From: Clostridia bacterium
GTDB taxonomy: Bacteria > Bacillota > Clostridia > Lachnospirales > Lachnospiraceae
Assembly (NCBI GenBank): GCA_026000945.1
Contig: BNZI01000005.1
Span: 1 to 60,130, forward strand
Direction: 5' to 3'
Length of the DNA: 60,130 nucleotides
The number at the start of each line of letters is the position of its first letter. The first letter of the stretch is position 1. This document shows positions 53,559 to 60,130 of the stretch, in pieces. A program made the translations under genes and the position numbers. The notes below the pieces were generated by a model, which was not told where the DNA came from, ran no database searches, and saw only the letters and a program-made list of their open reading frames with translations.

Positions 53559-53732
53559 ATGGCTTATGTAATTTCAGACGCTTGTGTATCTTGTGGTAGT
53601 TGTGCACCGGAATGTCCGGTAGAGGCGATTTCTCAGGGAGATACTCAATATAATATTGATCCAAACATTTGTATTGATTGTGGTACATGTGCAGCAATTT
53701 GCCCGGTAGAAGCAATTTCACCAGGAAACTAA
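53559..53732 (+). CDS. 2[4Fe-4S] ferredoxin
   Basis: 57 residues, the size of clostridial ferredoxins. Two CxxCxxCxxxCP motifs are present (CVSCGSCAPECPV and CIDCGTCAAICPV). The ATG has AAGGAGG nine bases upstream. It carries low-potential electrons, for instance from pyruvate oxidoreductases or to radical-SAM enzymes such as PflA; the position next to pflA makes the second role plausible but unproven. A strong terminator follows. Confidence 0.95.
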   Translation: MAYVISDACVSCGSCAPECPVEAISQGDTQYNIDPNICIDCGTCAAICPVEAISPGN

Positions 53733-53738
53733 AAAGTT

Positions 53739-53796
53739 ATATTCCACACAAAAAGCGATTAACTAATTTAAGTTAATCGCTTTTTGTATGGAATAT
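53739..53796 (+). terminator. terminator after the ferredoxin gene
   Basis: A long stem AAAAAGCGATTAACT / AGTTAATCGCTTTTT around AATTTA, extended outward by ATATTCC/GGAATAT with one mismatch. T-tracts suit both directions. It closes the pfl locus. Confidence 0.93.
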
Positions 53797-53823
53797 TGGA
53801 CGGTAGCAATCATAAACATTTTT

Positions 53824-53985
53824 TAGGGCGTGTTCATGCGATCTAAAATGTCCGAATTTTGGATAAGTTTTTGTTGGGTTAGGTAAATTTTGTAGACAAC
53901 CATGTGTATTTTAAGAAAATCCAACGTAGATCAGCATAAAACCTACGAAAGAATAGGGTTTAGCGCTAGTGTGAACATGCTTTAA
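53824..53985. repeat. candidate MITE-like element, about 160 bp
   Basis: Imperfect terminal inverted repeats TAGGGCGTGTTCATGCG (53824) and GTGTGAACATGCTTTAA (53969) bound an A+T-rich non-coding core. The 18256-18273 segment GTGTGAACACGCCCTAG matches one terminus closely and may be a solo end. Confidence 0.4.
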
Positions 53986-54006
53986 TAAAGAAAGATGAGG
54001 TAAAAG

Positions 54007-54732
54007 GTGAAACGACAAAAACCATTGATTGCTTTAACGACGTCTTATTCAGAGGAAGAAAAACAAATTTATTTGCGTATATATTATGAAAGGGTAATCA
54101 AAGAGGCGGGAGGGATTCCTTTTATTTTGCCATTAGAAGCAGAAAAAGAAGACTATTTATCTTTATTGTCTCTTGTAGATGGTGTGTTATTTACAGGAGG
54201 AGGAGATATTTACCCCTTTCTATTTGGTGAAGAGGGCTTAAAAGGTTGCGGAAATGTGAATTTTTACCGGGATGAATTAGAAATTTGGCTGTTTCAGCAG
54301 TGTTTTGATTTGAATAAAGCTGTATTAGGGATTTGCAGAGGGTTACAAATGATGAATGTTGCTATGGGGGGAAGTATTTATCAAGATATTTCCTCAGAAT
54401 ATTCTAGAAAAATTCAAATTGCTCATCAGCAGCCTTTTGATTTTTCTTTAGCTGTACATAGTGTAAATTTGCAAAAAGATTCTCAACTCGCTACTTTGTT
54501 GGGACAAAATAGGATACGGGTTAATAGTGTGCATCATCAAGGAATAAAAGCTTTGGCGGATGCATTTTACGGTACAGCTTATGCCCTTGATGGATTATGT
54601 GAAGCAATAGAAGCAAAAGAAAAAAATTTTATTCTTGGTGTACAATGGCATCCAGAAAGAATGTATAAAAAAGATAAAAATTCTTTGCTGTTATTTCAAG
54701 CGTTTATTCATGCTTGTGAAAAAATAAAATAG
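54007..54732 (+). CDS. gamma-glutamyl-gamma-aminobutyrate hydrolase family protein (peptidase C26)
   Basis: 241 residues with a GTG start behind GAGG. A class I glutamine-amidotransferase-like fold with nucleophile Cys in LGICRGLQMMNVAMGG and the His-Glu of VQWHPERM. The family (PuuD-like) removes gamma-linked glutamate from small amides. FTGGGDIYPFLF is the oxyanion-side glycine loop. No other putrescine or GABA genes lie nearby, so the substrate is uncertain. Confidence 0.9.
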   Translation: MKRQKPLIALTTSYSEEEKQIYLRIYYERVIKEAGGIPFILPLEAEKEDYLSLLSLVDGVLFTGGGDIYPFLFGEEGLKGCGNVNFYRDELEIWLFQQCFDLNKAVLGICRGLQMMNVAMGGSIYQDISSEYSRKIQIAHQQPFDFSLAVHSVNLQKDSQLATLLGQNRIRVNSVHHQGIKALADAFYGTAYALDGLCEAIEAKEKNFILGVQWHPERMYKKDKNSLLLFQAFIHACEKIK

Positions 54733-54741
54733 GATATACTA

Positions 54742-54815
54742 TGATTGCAAAGCAATCAGCGTGAGTTGATTTGGATAAGTAATAAGATAAAGTTTCTTCA
54801 CCAAATGATGCGCAT
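54742..54815 (-). repeat. degenerate hairpin repeat family 1, copy 8
   Basis: ATGATTGCAAAGCAATCA stem followed by GTTGATTTGG...TTCACCAAATGATGCGCATAAAG, matching the CATGATT stem and AATTTGA arms of other copies with changes. Confidence 0.55.
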
Positions 54816-55245
54816 AAAGTCTGATCAATATTTTTTATGTGGTGGATGATCAATTTAAGGAAATTTTTTGACCGTGCATGAAGACTTGCATAAATGGCAT
54901 ATTTCCGTTATGATAGCAGAAAAAGTCAACAGAAGTTGCATCGAAAAAGTGAATGAGACTATAAAGATGGAGCTTCAGAGTTTACCTTCTTTTATTAATC
55001 AGTCATCGCCTAAAAAATAACGATAATCAGCTCTTTCTAAAAGCGTGTTGAACGAATACAATGCCTATATTTTGAGTGGATTTTTCGCCTAAAAGGAAAA
55101 TTATAGGAAGATATATGCGAGTATATCAAAAAAAATTTAAGAATTTGTTCAATGTTTTTGAATAAGGAAAATGTTGTGCATTGTTTTTGTCTGACACGAA
55201 GAGGTGAGATAAGAATACTGAAGGAATTTTGGTGTCATGAGAGAA

Positions 55246-55455
55246 CAACTAGATGAGATATTCTCCCGTAAGTGAGATATAGAAACAGGTATCGTATACG
55301 AAGAAATGAATGCAGGAGTAATGGAGGAATTTCAAGGAATTTCAAGGAATTTCAAGGAATCTAAGCGCCATAGGAGAAAAGTAGACTTGAACATTCTCCC
55401 ATAAGTGAGATGTTTAAACAGGATCTAAATACAGATTAGGAACAAGTCGCCAAAA
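55246..55455. repeat. dispersed repeat family 2, copy B
   Basis: It contains TATTCTCCCGTAAGTGAGAT (55260), three tandem 10-base GGAATTTCAA units (about 55326-55358), then ATCTAAGCGCCATAGGAG, CATTCTCCCATAAGTGAG, and ACAGGATCTAAATACAGATTAG, the same series as 1048-1140. Confidence 0.75.
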
Positions 55456-55548
55456 GATGAGGGGGCAATACACCCTAGAAGCGATACTGAGTATAGTAGG
55501 ATAAATTTAAAGCTCTTTGGATAAAAAACAAAGAAAGAAAGGGAGAAA

Positions 55549-56721
55549 ATGAAATTTAAAAGAATATTTTTGATTGTACTGGATTCTTTAGGTATAGGTG
55601 AAATGCCAGATGCAAAAAATTATGGTGATGTCGGAAGTAATACTTTACAGCATATTTGGGAGAAATGTTCAGGTTTAAATTTGCCAAACTTATTTTCTCT
55701 AGGAATGTCCAATTTTATTTCTCCTAAGCCAAATACTTTCTTGCATAAAGGGGCTTATTTTACTTGTTTGGAAGAGGCTTCTGTAGGAAAAGATACCATG
55801 ACAGGACATTGGGAAATGATGGGCATTCATACCACAGAACCTTTTATTACATTTACGGATACAGGTTTTCCAGAAGAATTATTAGAAAAAATTCGTGAAA
55901 TCAGTAAAAGAGGTATTTTAGGTAATAAAAATGCTTCTGGTACAGAAATACTAGATGAATTAGGAGAAGAGCAATTGAAGACAGGTGATTTAATTGTTTA
56001 TACATCTGCAGATTCGGTATTGCAAATTGCGGCTCATGAAGAAGTGATTCCTTTAGAAGAGTTGTATTCCATTTGTAAAAAGGTAAGGGAAATTACTCTA
56101 AAGCCAGAATGGAAAGTAGGGAGAATTATTGCTAGACCTTATTTAGGCAAAAAAAAGGGTGAGTTTGTCCGTACGCCTAATCGACATGACTATGCAGTAG
56201 AGCCTCCAGGAGAAACAGCTTTGACCATTTTGCAAAAAGAAAATTGGGAGACAATCAGTGTAGGAAAAATATTTGATATTTTTGCCGGAGCGGGACTTTC
56301 TGAATCACATCCAAGCAAAAGTAATGCAGATGCTATGCAGAAAGTACTAGAGTTAAGTCAAAGAGATTTTCAAGGGCTTTTATTTGCAAATTTAGTTGAT
56401 TTTGATTCTTTGTATGGACACCGGAGAGATCCCAAAGGTTATGGAAAATGTTTAGAAGAATTTGATTTAGATTTGGGTAAATTATTACCACAAATTGGAG
56501 AGAATGATCTACTGATGATTACTGCTGATCACGGCAATGATCCAACTTATAAGGGCACAGACCATACAAGGGAATATGTGCCGTTGTTGCTTTTTTCTCC
56601 TGCTTTAATCGGTCAAGGAGAATTGATGAGAGAAAAAAGTTTTGCTTGTGTGGGAAATACGATTTTAGAAAACTTTTTGGATAAAGAGGGCAGGACAAGT
56701 TATTACAAAGTCTTGAGGTAA
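55549..56721 (+). CDS. deoB: phosphopentomutase
   Basis: 390 residues. Alkaline-phosphatase superfamily with metal ligands in FLIVLDSLGIGEMPDAKNYGD, TMTGHWEMMGI (phosphorylated Thr), LVDFDSLYGHRRD and ITADHGNDPTYKGTDHTREYVP. It interconverts ribose or deoxyribose 1- and 5-phosphates in nucleoside salvage. The ribosome binding site is AAAGGGAG. No other deo genes are adjacent; the YtvI-like gene follows after ten bases. Confidence 0.96.
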   Translation: MKFKRIFLIVLDSLGIGEMPDAKNYGDVGSNTLQHIWEKCSGLNLPNLFSLGMSNFISPKPNTFLHKGAYFTCLEEASVGKDTMTGHWEMMGIHTTEPFITFTDTGFPEELLEKIREISKRGILGNKNASGTEILDELGEEQLKTGDLIVYTSADSVLQIAAHEEVIPLEELYSICKKVREITLKPEWKVGRIIARPYLGKKKGEFVRTPNRHDYAVEPPGETALTILQKENWETISVGKIFDIFAGAGLSESHPSKSNADAMQKVLELSQRDFQGLLFANLVDFDSLYGHRRDPKGYGKCLEEFDLDLGKLLPQIGENDLLMITADHGNDPTYKGTDHTREYVPLLLFSPALIGQGELMREKSFACVGNTILENFLDKEGRTSYYKVLR

Positions 56722-56731
56722 AGGAGAATTT

Positions 56732-57913
56732 ATGTTATCTAGAGTACTGTATTATGTTCGTATTTTGTTAAATATTCTCATTCCCTTGGCGTGTGTAATT
56801 TGTGTGATATTTTTTGCACCAAAACTACTTGCTTTTTTTATGCCTTTTATCATTGGGTTTTTGTTGTCTGTTATTGCCAATCCTCTCGTTCGTACACTAG
56901 AAAAATATTTGCATATTGTGCGTAGACACAGTTCAGTTTTTATCGTGGTATCCGTGTTGGCAGTGATTCTTTTTGCTATTTATATTAGTGTTAGTTTTAT
57001 TGTGGTGGAATGTATAAAATTTGCACAAGATTTTCCCGTTTTATATGAAACAGTTTCTCGTAATCTGGAAGAATTATTGGATGGACTTTCACCTTATATA
57101 AAAAATATTCCTAGTATAGAATTAAATACAGTTTTTAATTATATTTCCGATAATTTTTCAAAATTTGTGGGAACAATAATGAAAACATTGGGAGAACCTA
57201 CAGTAAATATTGCAGCAAAAATACCGAATTTTTTTATTAATGTTTTGTTTATTACTTTATCTTCTTATTTTTTTATTGCAAAAAGAGAGATGATGATTAG
57301 ATTTTTAGAAGAAACAGTATCGTCAAAAACTTTAGCTAAAGTCAGAGAATTTTCTAAACATTTATATCAAGCGACCGGTGGATATTTTATTGCCCAATTA
57401 AAAATCATGTTAATTATTGCCATGATTTTGCTGGTGGGTTTTTGGATTTTACATGTAAAATATGCTTTTTTATTTTCTTTTTTAATTGCTTTTTTGGATT
57501 TTCTCCCTATATTTGGAACAGGAACAATTTTGCTTCCTTGGGCGGTGATTGAAGCTATTAATCATTCTTATTCTACAGCGGTGGGCTTAGTGATCACTTA
57601 CTTGATTACTCTATTAGTAAGACAATTGGTTCAAGCAAAAATTGTGGGAGACACAATGGGTATAGACCCTATGTTGACCTTGTTATTATTATTTTTGGGG
57701 TATCGATATTCAGGGGTTTCTGGAATGATTATTGCCGTGCCTGTTGGTTTGATTATTCTGGAATGCTATCGTGTGGGGATGTTTAACTCCTTATTAGATA
57801 ATTTTTCGTTGCTGATACGGGAAATCAATCGTTTTAGGAAAAAAGTAAATCCGGCAGTGGAACATCTTAAGGCTGCCAAAGAAAAAAGAAAAAAAGCAGC
57901 GAAAAAAGCTTGA
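56732..57913 (+). CDS. AI-2E/YtvI-family membrane permease
   Basis: 393 residues with about eight membrane helices: two near the N-terminus (about 10-50 and 65-95), a soluble loop with amphipathic helices (about 100-150), and a C-terminal bundle (about 155-350) with the family segment LDFLPIFGTGTILLPWAVIEA. The C-tail is basic. Relatives include YtvI, made during sporulation in Bacillus, and transporters named for AI-2 export; the substrate cannot be told. It is close behind deoB and 20 bases ahead of dapF. Confidence 0.88.
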   Translation: MLSRVLYYVRILLNILIPLACVICVIFFAPKLLAFFMPFIIGFLLSVIANPLVRTLEKYLHIVRRHSSVFIVVSVLAVILFAIYISVSFIVVECIKFAQDFPVLYETVSRNLEELLDGLSPYIKNIPSIELNTVFNYISDNFSKFVGTIMKTLGEPTVNIAAKIPNFFINVLFITLSSYFFIAKREMMIRFLEETVSSKTLAKVREFSKHLYQATGGYFIAQLKIMLIIAMILLVGFWILHVKYAFLFSFLIAFLDFLPIFGTGTILLPWAVIEAINHSYSTAVGLVITYLITLLVRQLVQAKIVGDTMGIDPMLTLLLLFLGYRYSGVSGMIIAVPVGLIILECYRVGMFNSLLDNFSLLIREINRFRKKVNPAVEHLKAAKEKRKKAAKKA

Positions 57914-57933
57914 ATGATTGAGGGAGGAATGTT

Positions 57934-58758
57934 GTGAAGTTTAGTAAAATGCACGGCATAGGAAATGATTATGTTTATATTAATTGTTTTGAAGAAACGG
58001 TAAAAAACCCTTCTGAATTAGCAAAACAAGTGAGTAATCGTAATTTTGGAGTGGGTTCGGATGGTTTGATTTTAATCTATAGCTCGGAGCAAGCAGATTG
58101 TCGAATGGAAATGTATAACGCGGATGGTTCGAGAGCTTTGATGTGCGGTAATGGAATTCGTTGTGTGGGAAAATATGTTTATGACCACGGATTGGTAAAT
58201 CATAAAAATATTTTAGTAGAAACAGATTCTGGAGTTAAAGAGTTATTTCTAGAAGTGGATGAAACAGGAACTACGCAAGTGATCGTTGATATGGGTATAC
58301 CAGAGTTAATGAGTCAAGGAGTAAAGCCTTGGGAAAAAATTGTATTGAAAGATGGCACATACCATAAAATAATACCGGTATCAGTAGGAAATCCTCATGC
58401 AGTAGTTTTTGTAAAAGAAGTTGCGCATTTAAAATTGACTTCTATTGGACCAAAGTTTGAATTTCATGAACGTTTTCCTGATCGAGTCAATACTGAATTT
58501 GTACAAATCATTAATCGAAAGAAAATAAAGATCAGAGTATGGGAAAGAGGAAGCGGAGAAACTTTGGCCTGCGGGACAGGTGCTTGTGCCGCTGTTTTTG
58601 CTTGTATTTTAGCGGGTTTGAGTGATACCAAAGTAGAAGTTGAACTTTTAGGAGGAAAATTAGAAATCAGTCGAGATCCAATAGATAGGCATATGAAAAT
58701 GAAAGGTCCGGCAGTAGAGGTTTTTTCAGGAGAATTCAAAGAACTTATCAATGAATAG
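57934..58758 (+). CDS. dapF: diaminopimelate epimerase
   Basis: 274 residues with a GTG start behind GGGAGG. The two catalytic cysteines are in ALMCGNGIRCVG and ETLACGTGACAAV. It converts LL-DAP to meso-DAP for lysine and peptidoglycan. KFSKMHGIGNDYVYIN is the family start. It is followed after 63 bases by dapL, the enzyme that makes its substrate. Confidence 0.97.
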   Translation: MKFSKMHGIGNDYVYINCFEETVKNPSELAKQVSNRNFGVGSDGLILIYSSEQADCRMEMYNADGSRALMCGNGIRCVGKYVYDHGLVNHKNILVETDSGVKELFLEVDETGTTQVIVDMGIPELMSQGVKPWEKIVLKDGTYHKIIPVSVGNPHAVVFVKEVAHLKLTSIGPKFEFHERFPDRVNTEFVQIINRKKIKIRVWERGSGETLACGTGACAAVFACILAGLSDTKVEVELLGGKLEISRDPIDRHMKMKGPAVEVFSGEFKELINE

Positions 58759-58821
58759 AATGGCTTAATTGCCCATGAAAGCATGAAAGTAAAAAATGAG
58801 AGAAAAAAATAGGAGAAAAAA

Positions 58822-60033
58822 ATGGCACAAATTAATCAAAATTATTTAAAATTACCGGGAAATTATTTATTTTCTACCATAGCAAAAAAAGTACAAGTTT
58901 TTTCAGAAGAAAATTTAGAAAAAAAAATTATTCGTTTAGGCATTGGAGATGTGACTCAACCATTGGTACCTGCGATTGTAGATACTTTACATAAGGCAGT
59001 AGACGAAATGGGAAAAGCTGAAACATTTCATGGATATGCACCGGAGGGTGGATATGAATTTTTGCGTAAAGCAATCCAGAATCATTATCAAAAGCGTTTG
59101 GTGGATATAGATTTAAATGAAATTTTTGTTTCTGATGGGGCAAAATCAGATTCTGCTAATATTCAAGAAATTTTTAGCAGTAATAACCGCATCGCACTTT
59201 GTGATCCTGTTTATCCTGTTTATCTAGATTCCAATGTTATGGCGGGGAGAACAGGAAACTATCAAAGTGATTTAGAAAAATGGACAGAAGTTATTTATAT
59301 GCCATGCACCGCAGAAAATCAATTTATTCCAGAATTTCCTAGAAAAAAGCCGGATTTGATTTATCTCTGTTTACCAAATAATCCTACAGGAACAACATTG
59401 AATAAAGAACAGTTGCAAGCTTGGGTAGATTATGCCAACAAAAATTCAGCGGTGATTATTTATGATGCGGCATACGAAGCTTATATCACAAGAGAAAATG
59501 TTCCACATAGTATTTATGAATGTGAAGGGGCAAAGACTTGTGCAATTGAGCTTTGTTCCTTTTCAAAAAATGCAGGTTTTACTGGAGTCCGTTTAGGTTT
59601 TAGTGTGGTACCAAAAGAGTTAAAAGTAGAGGGTGTGGAGTTAAATGCCTTATGGGGAAGAAGACAGGGTACGAAATTTAATGGGACGGCTTATATTGTA
59701 CAAAAAGCAGGAGAAGCAGTATATTCGCGAAAAGGACAAGAACAGCTGAAAGAACAATTAGCTTACTATCAACATAATGCAAGCTTGATCACAGAAGGAC
59801 TGACAAAAGCAGGTTATCAAATTTTTGGTGGAGTAGATGCACCGTATATTTGGATGAAAACACCTGATCAAATGACTTCTTGGGAATTTTTTGATTATTT
59901 ATTGGAGAAAGCTAATGTAGTAGGAACACCGGGTTCAGGTTTTGGACCAAGTGGAGAAGGATATTTCCGTTTAACTGCCTTTGGTAGTTTGGAAGATACA
60001 AAAGAAGCAATAGCACGGATTCAAAGGATGTAA
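58822..60033 (+). CDS. dapL: LL-diaminopimelate aminotransferase
   Basis: 403 residues. A fold-type I PLP enzyme; the PLP lysine is in CSFSKNAGFTGVRLGF, with LPNNPTGTTLNKEQL and the N-terminal INQNYLKLPGNYLFS and IRLGIGDVTQPL that mark the DapL family. It converts tetrahydrodipicolinate directly to LL-DAP, bypassing the succinylase or acetylase steps. The order dapF-dapL gives a complete end of the DAP pathway. Ribosome binding site AGGAG. Confidence 0.97.
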   Translation: MAQINQNYLKLPGNYLFSTIAKKVQVFSEENLEKKIIRLGIGDVTQPLVPAIVDTLHKAVDEMGKAETFHGYAPEGGYEFLRKAIQNHYQKRLVDIDLNEIFVSDGAKSDSANIQEIFSSNNRIALCDPVYPVYLDSNVMAGRTGNYQSDLEKWTEVIYMPCTAENQFIPEFPRKKPDLIYLCLPNNPTGTTLNKEQLQAWVDYANKNSAVIIYDAAYEAYITRENVPHSIYECEGAKTCAIELCSFSKNAGFTGVRLGFSVVPKELKVEGVELNALWGRRQGTKFNGTAYIVQKAGEAVYSRKGQEQLKEQLAYYQHNASLITEGLTKAGYQIFGGVDAPYIWMKTPDQMTSWEFFDYLLEKANVVGTPGSGFGPSGEGYFRLTAFGSLEDTKEAIARIQRM

Positions 60034-60040
60034 AGAAAAA

Positions 60041-60130
60041 ATGGAAGATAAGAAAATACCCAAAACAGTAATTAGCCGTTTACCCCGTTATTATCGCTAT
60101 TTGGGAGAGTTGTTGGAAAAAGGGATAGAA
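60041..60130 (+). CDS. rex: redox-sensing transcriptional repressor Rex, N-terminal fragment
   Basis: The first 30 codons before the window ends read KIPKTVISRLPRYYRYLGELLEKG, the N-terminal winged-helix start of Rex. Rex senses NADH/NAD+ and represses fermentation genes; it could control pflB in this genome, though I saw no clear Rex site there. The gene begins seven bases after the dapL stop, without a strong ribosome binding site of its own. Confidence 0.9.
   Translation, partial: MEDKKIPKTVISRLPRYYRYLGELLEKGIE

Larger units (their letters stand above)
54733..55548. other. 816-base gap upstream of deoB
   Basis: It contains a degenerate copy of hairpin repeat family 1 (54742-54815) and copy B of repeat family 2 (55246-55455). 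No coding frame with a ribosome binding site was seen. Confidence 0.55.

Overview
The window looks like a chromosomal segment of a low-GC, spore-forming, fermentative anaerobe of the class Clostridia. I place it near the Lachnospiraceae from gene content only, and the family is uncertain. Supporting signs are SpoIIP, a YtvI-like permease and a YaaH/SleL-like GH18 protein (sporulation), pyruvate formate-lyase with its activase (anaerobic fermentation), DapL plus DapF (aminotransferase route to meso-DAP), a long-type PyrF, Rex, an LPXTG-anchored surface protein and strongly A+T-rich DNA.

Layout. 1-2.1 kb: end of an ABC exporter, then tpx bracketed by inverted copies of a hairpin-rich repeat. 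2.4-5.5 kb: the infC-rpmI-rplT operon with promoter and leader, a tRNA-Pro, and a CvfB-like S1 protein. 5.5-9.7 kb: repeats, an Xre regulator, an orphan MsmK/UgpC-type ATPase, HPr and QueH. 10-15 kb: a leftward cluster pepP-mutY-dgk-rpoD. 15.3-20.2 kb: orphan substrate-binding lipoprotein, trpS, an unknown protein, an aquaporin and pyrF. 20.4-33.8 kb: a rightward block of competence, topoisomerase and signalling genes (comM-dprA-topA, a small DMT protein, comEA, response regulator-histidine kinase-GerMN lipoprotein, comEC, spoIIP). 34.4-40.9 kb: a 2154-residue LPXTG surface protein behind a potentially structured leader. 41-46.8 kb: lepA, dnaB, a MerR-like regulator and the GH18 protein. 47-49.1 kb: a small unknown protein and mecA. 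49.2-53.8 kb: a pyruvate formate-lyase locus in which the glycyl-radical domain is a separate small gene, together with a second small protein, pflA and a ferredoxin, with decayed IS200/IS605-like DNA in every gap. 54-60 kb: a C26 peptidase, deoB, a YtvI-like permease, dapF, dapL and the start of rex.

The most interesting points are the split pyruvate formate-lyase (679 + 79 residues, together the length of an ordinary enzyme) with an extra 60-residue Cys-containing protein between the parts; a dispersed, modular family of intergenic hairpin repeats, one copy of which supplies the tpx stop codon; a candidate structured RNA ahead of the giant adhesin; a likely ATT start for infC; and a tRNA-Pro with the uncommon anticodon AGG. 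No rRNA, CRISPR array, intact transposase, prophage or defence island was seen. All family assignments were made by reading sequences, without database searches.
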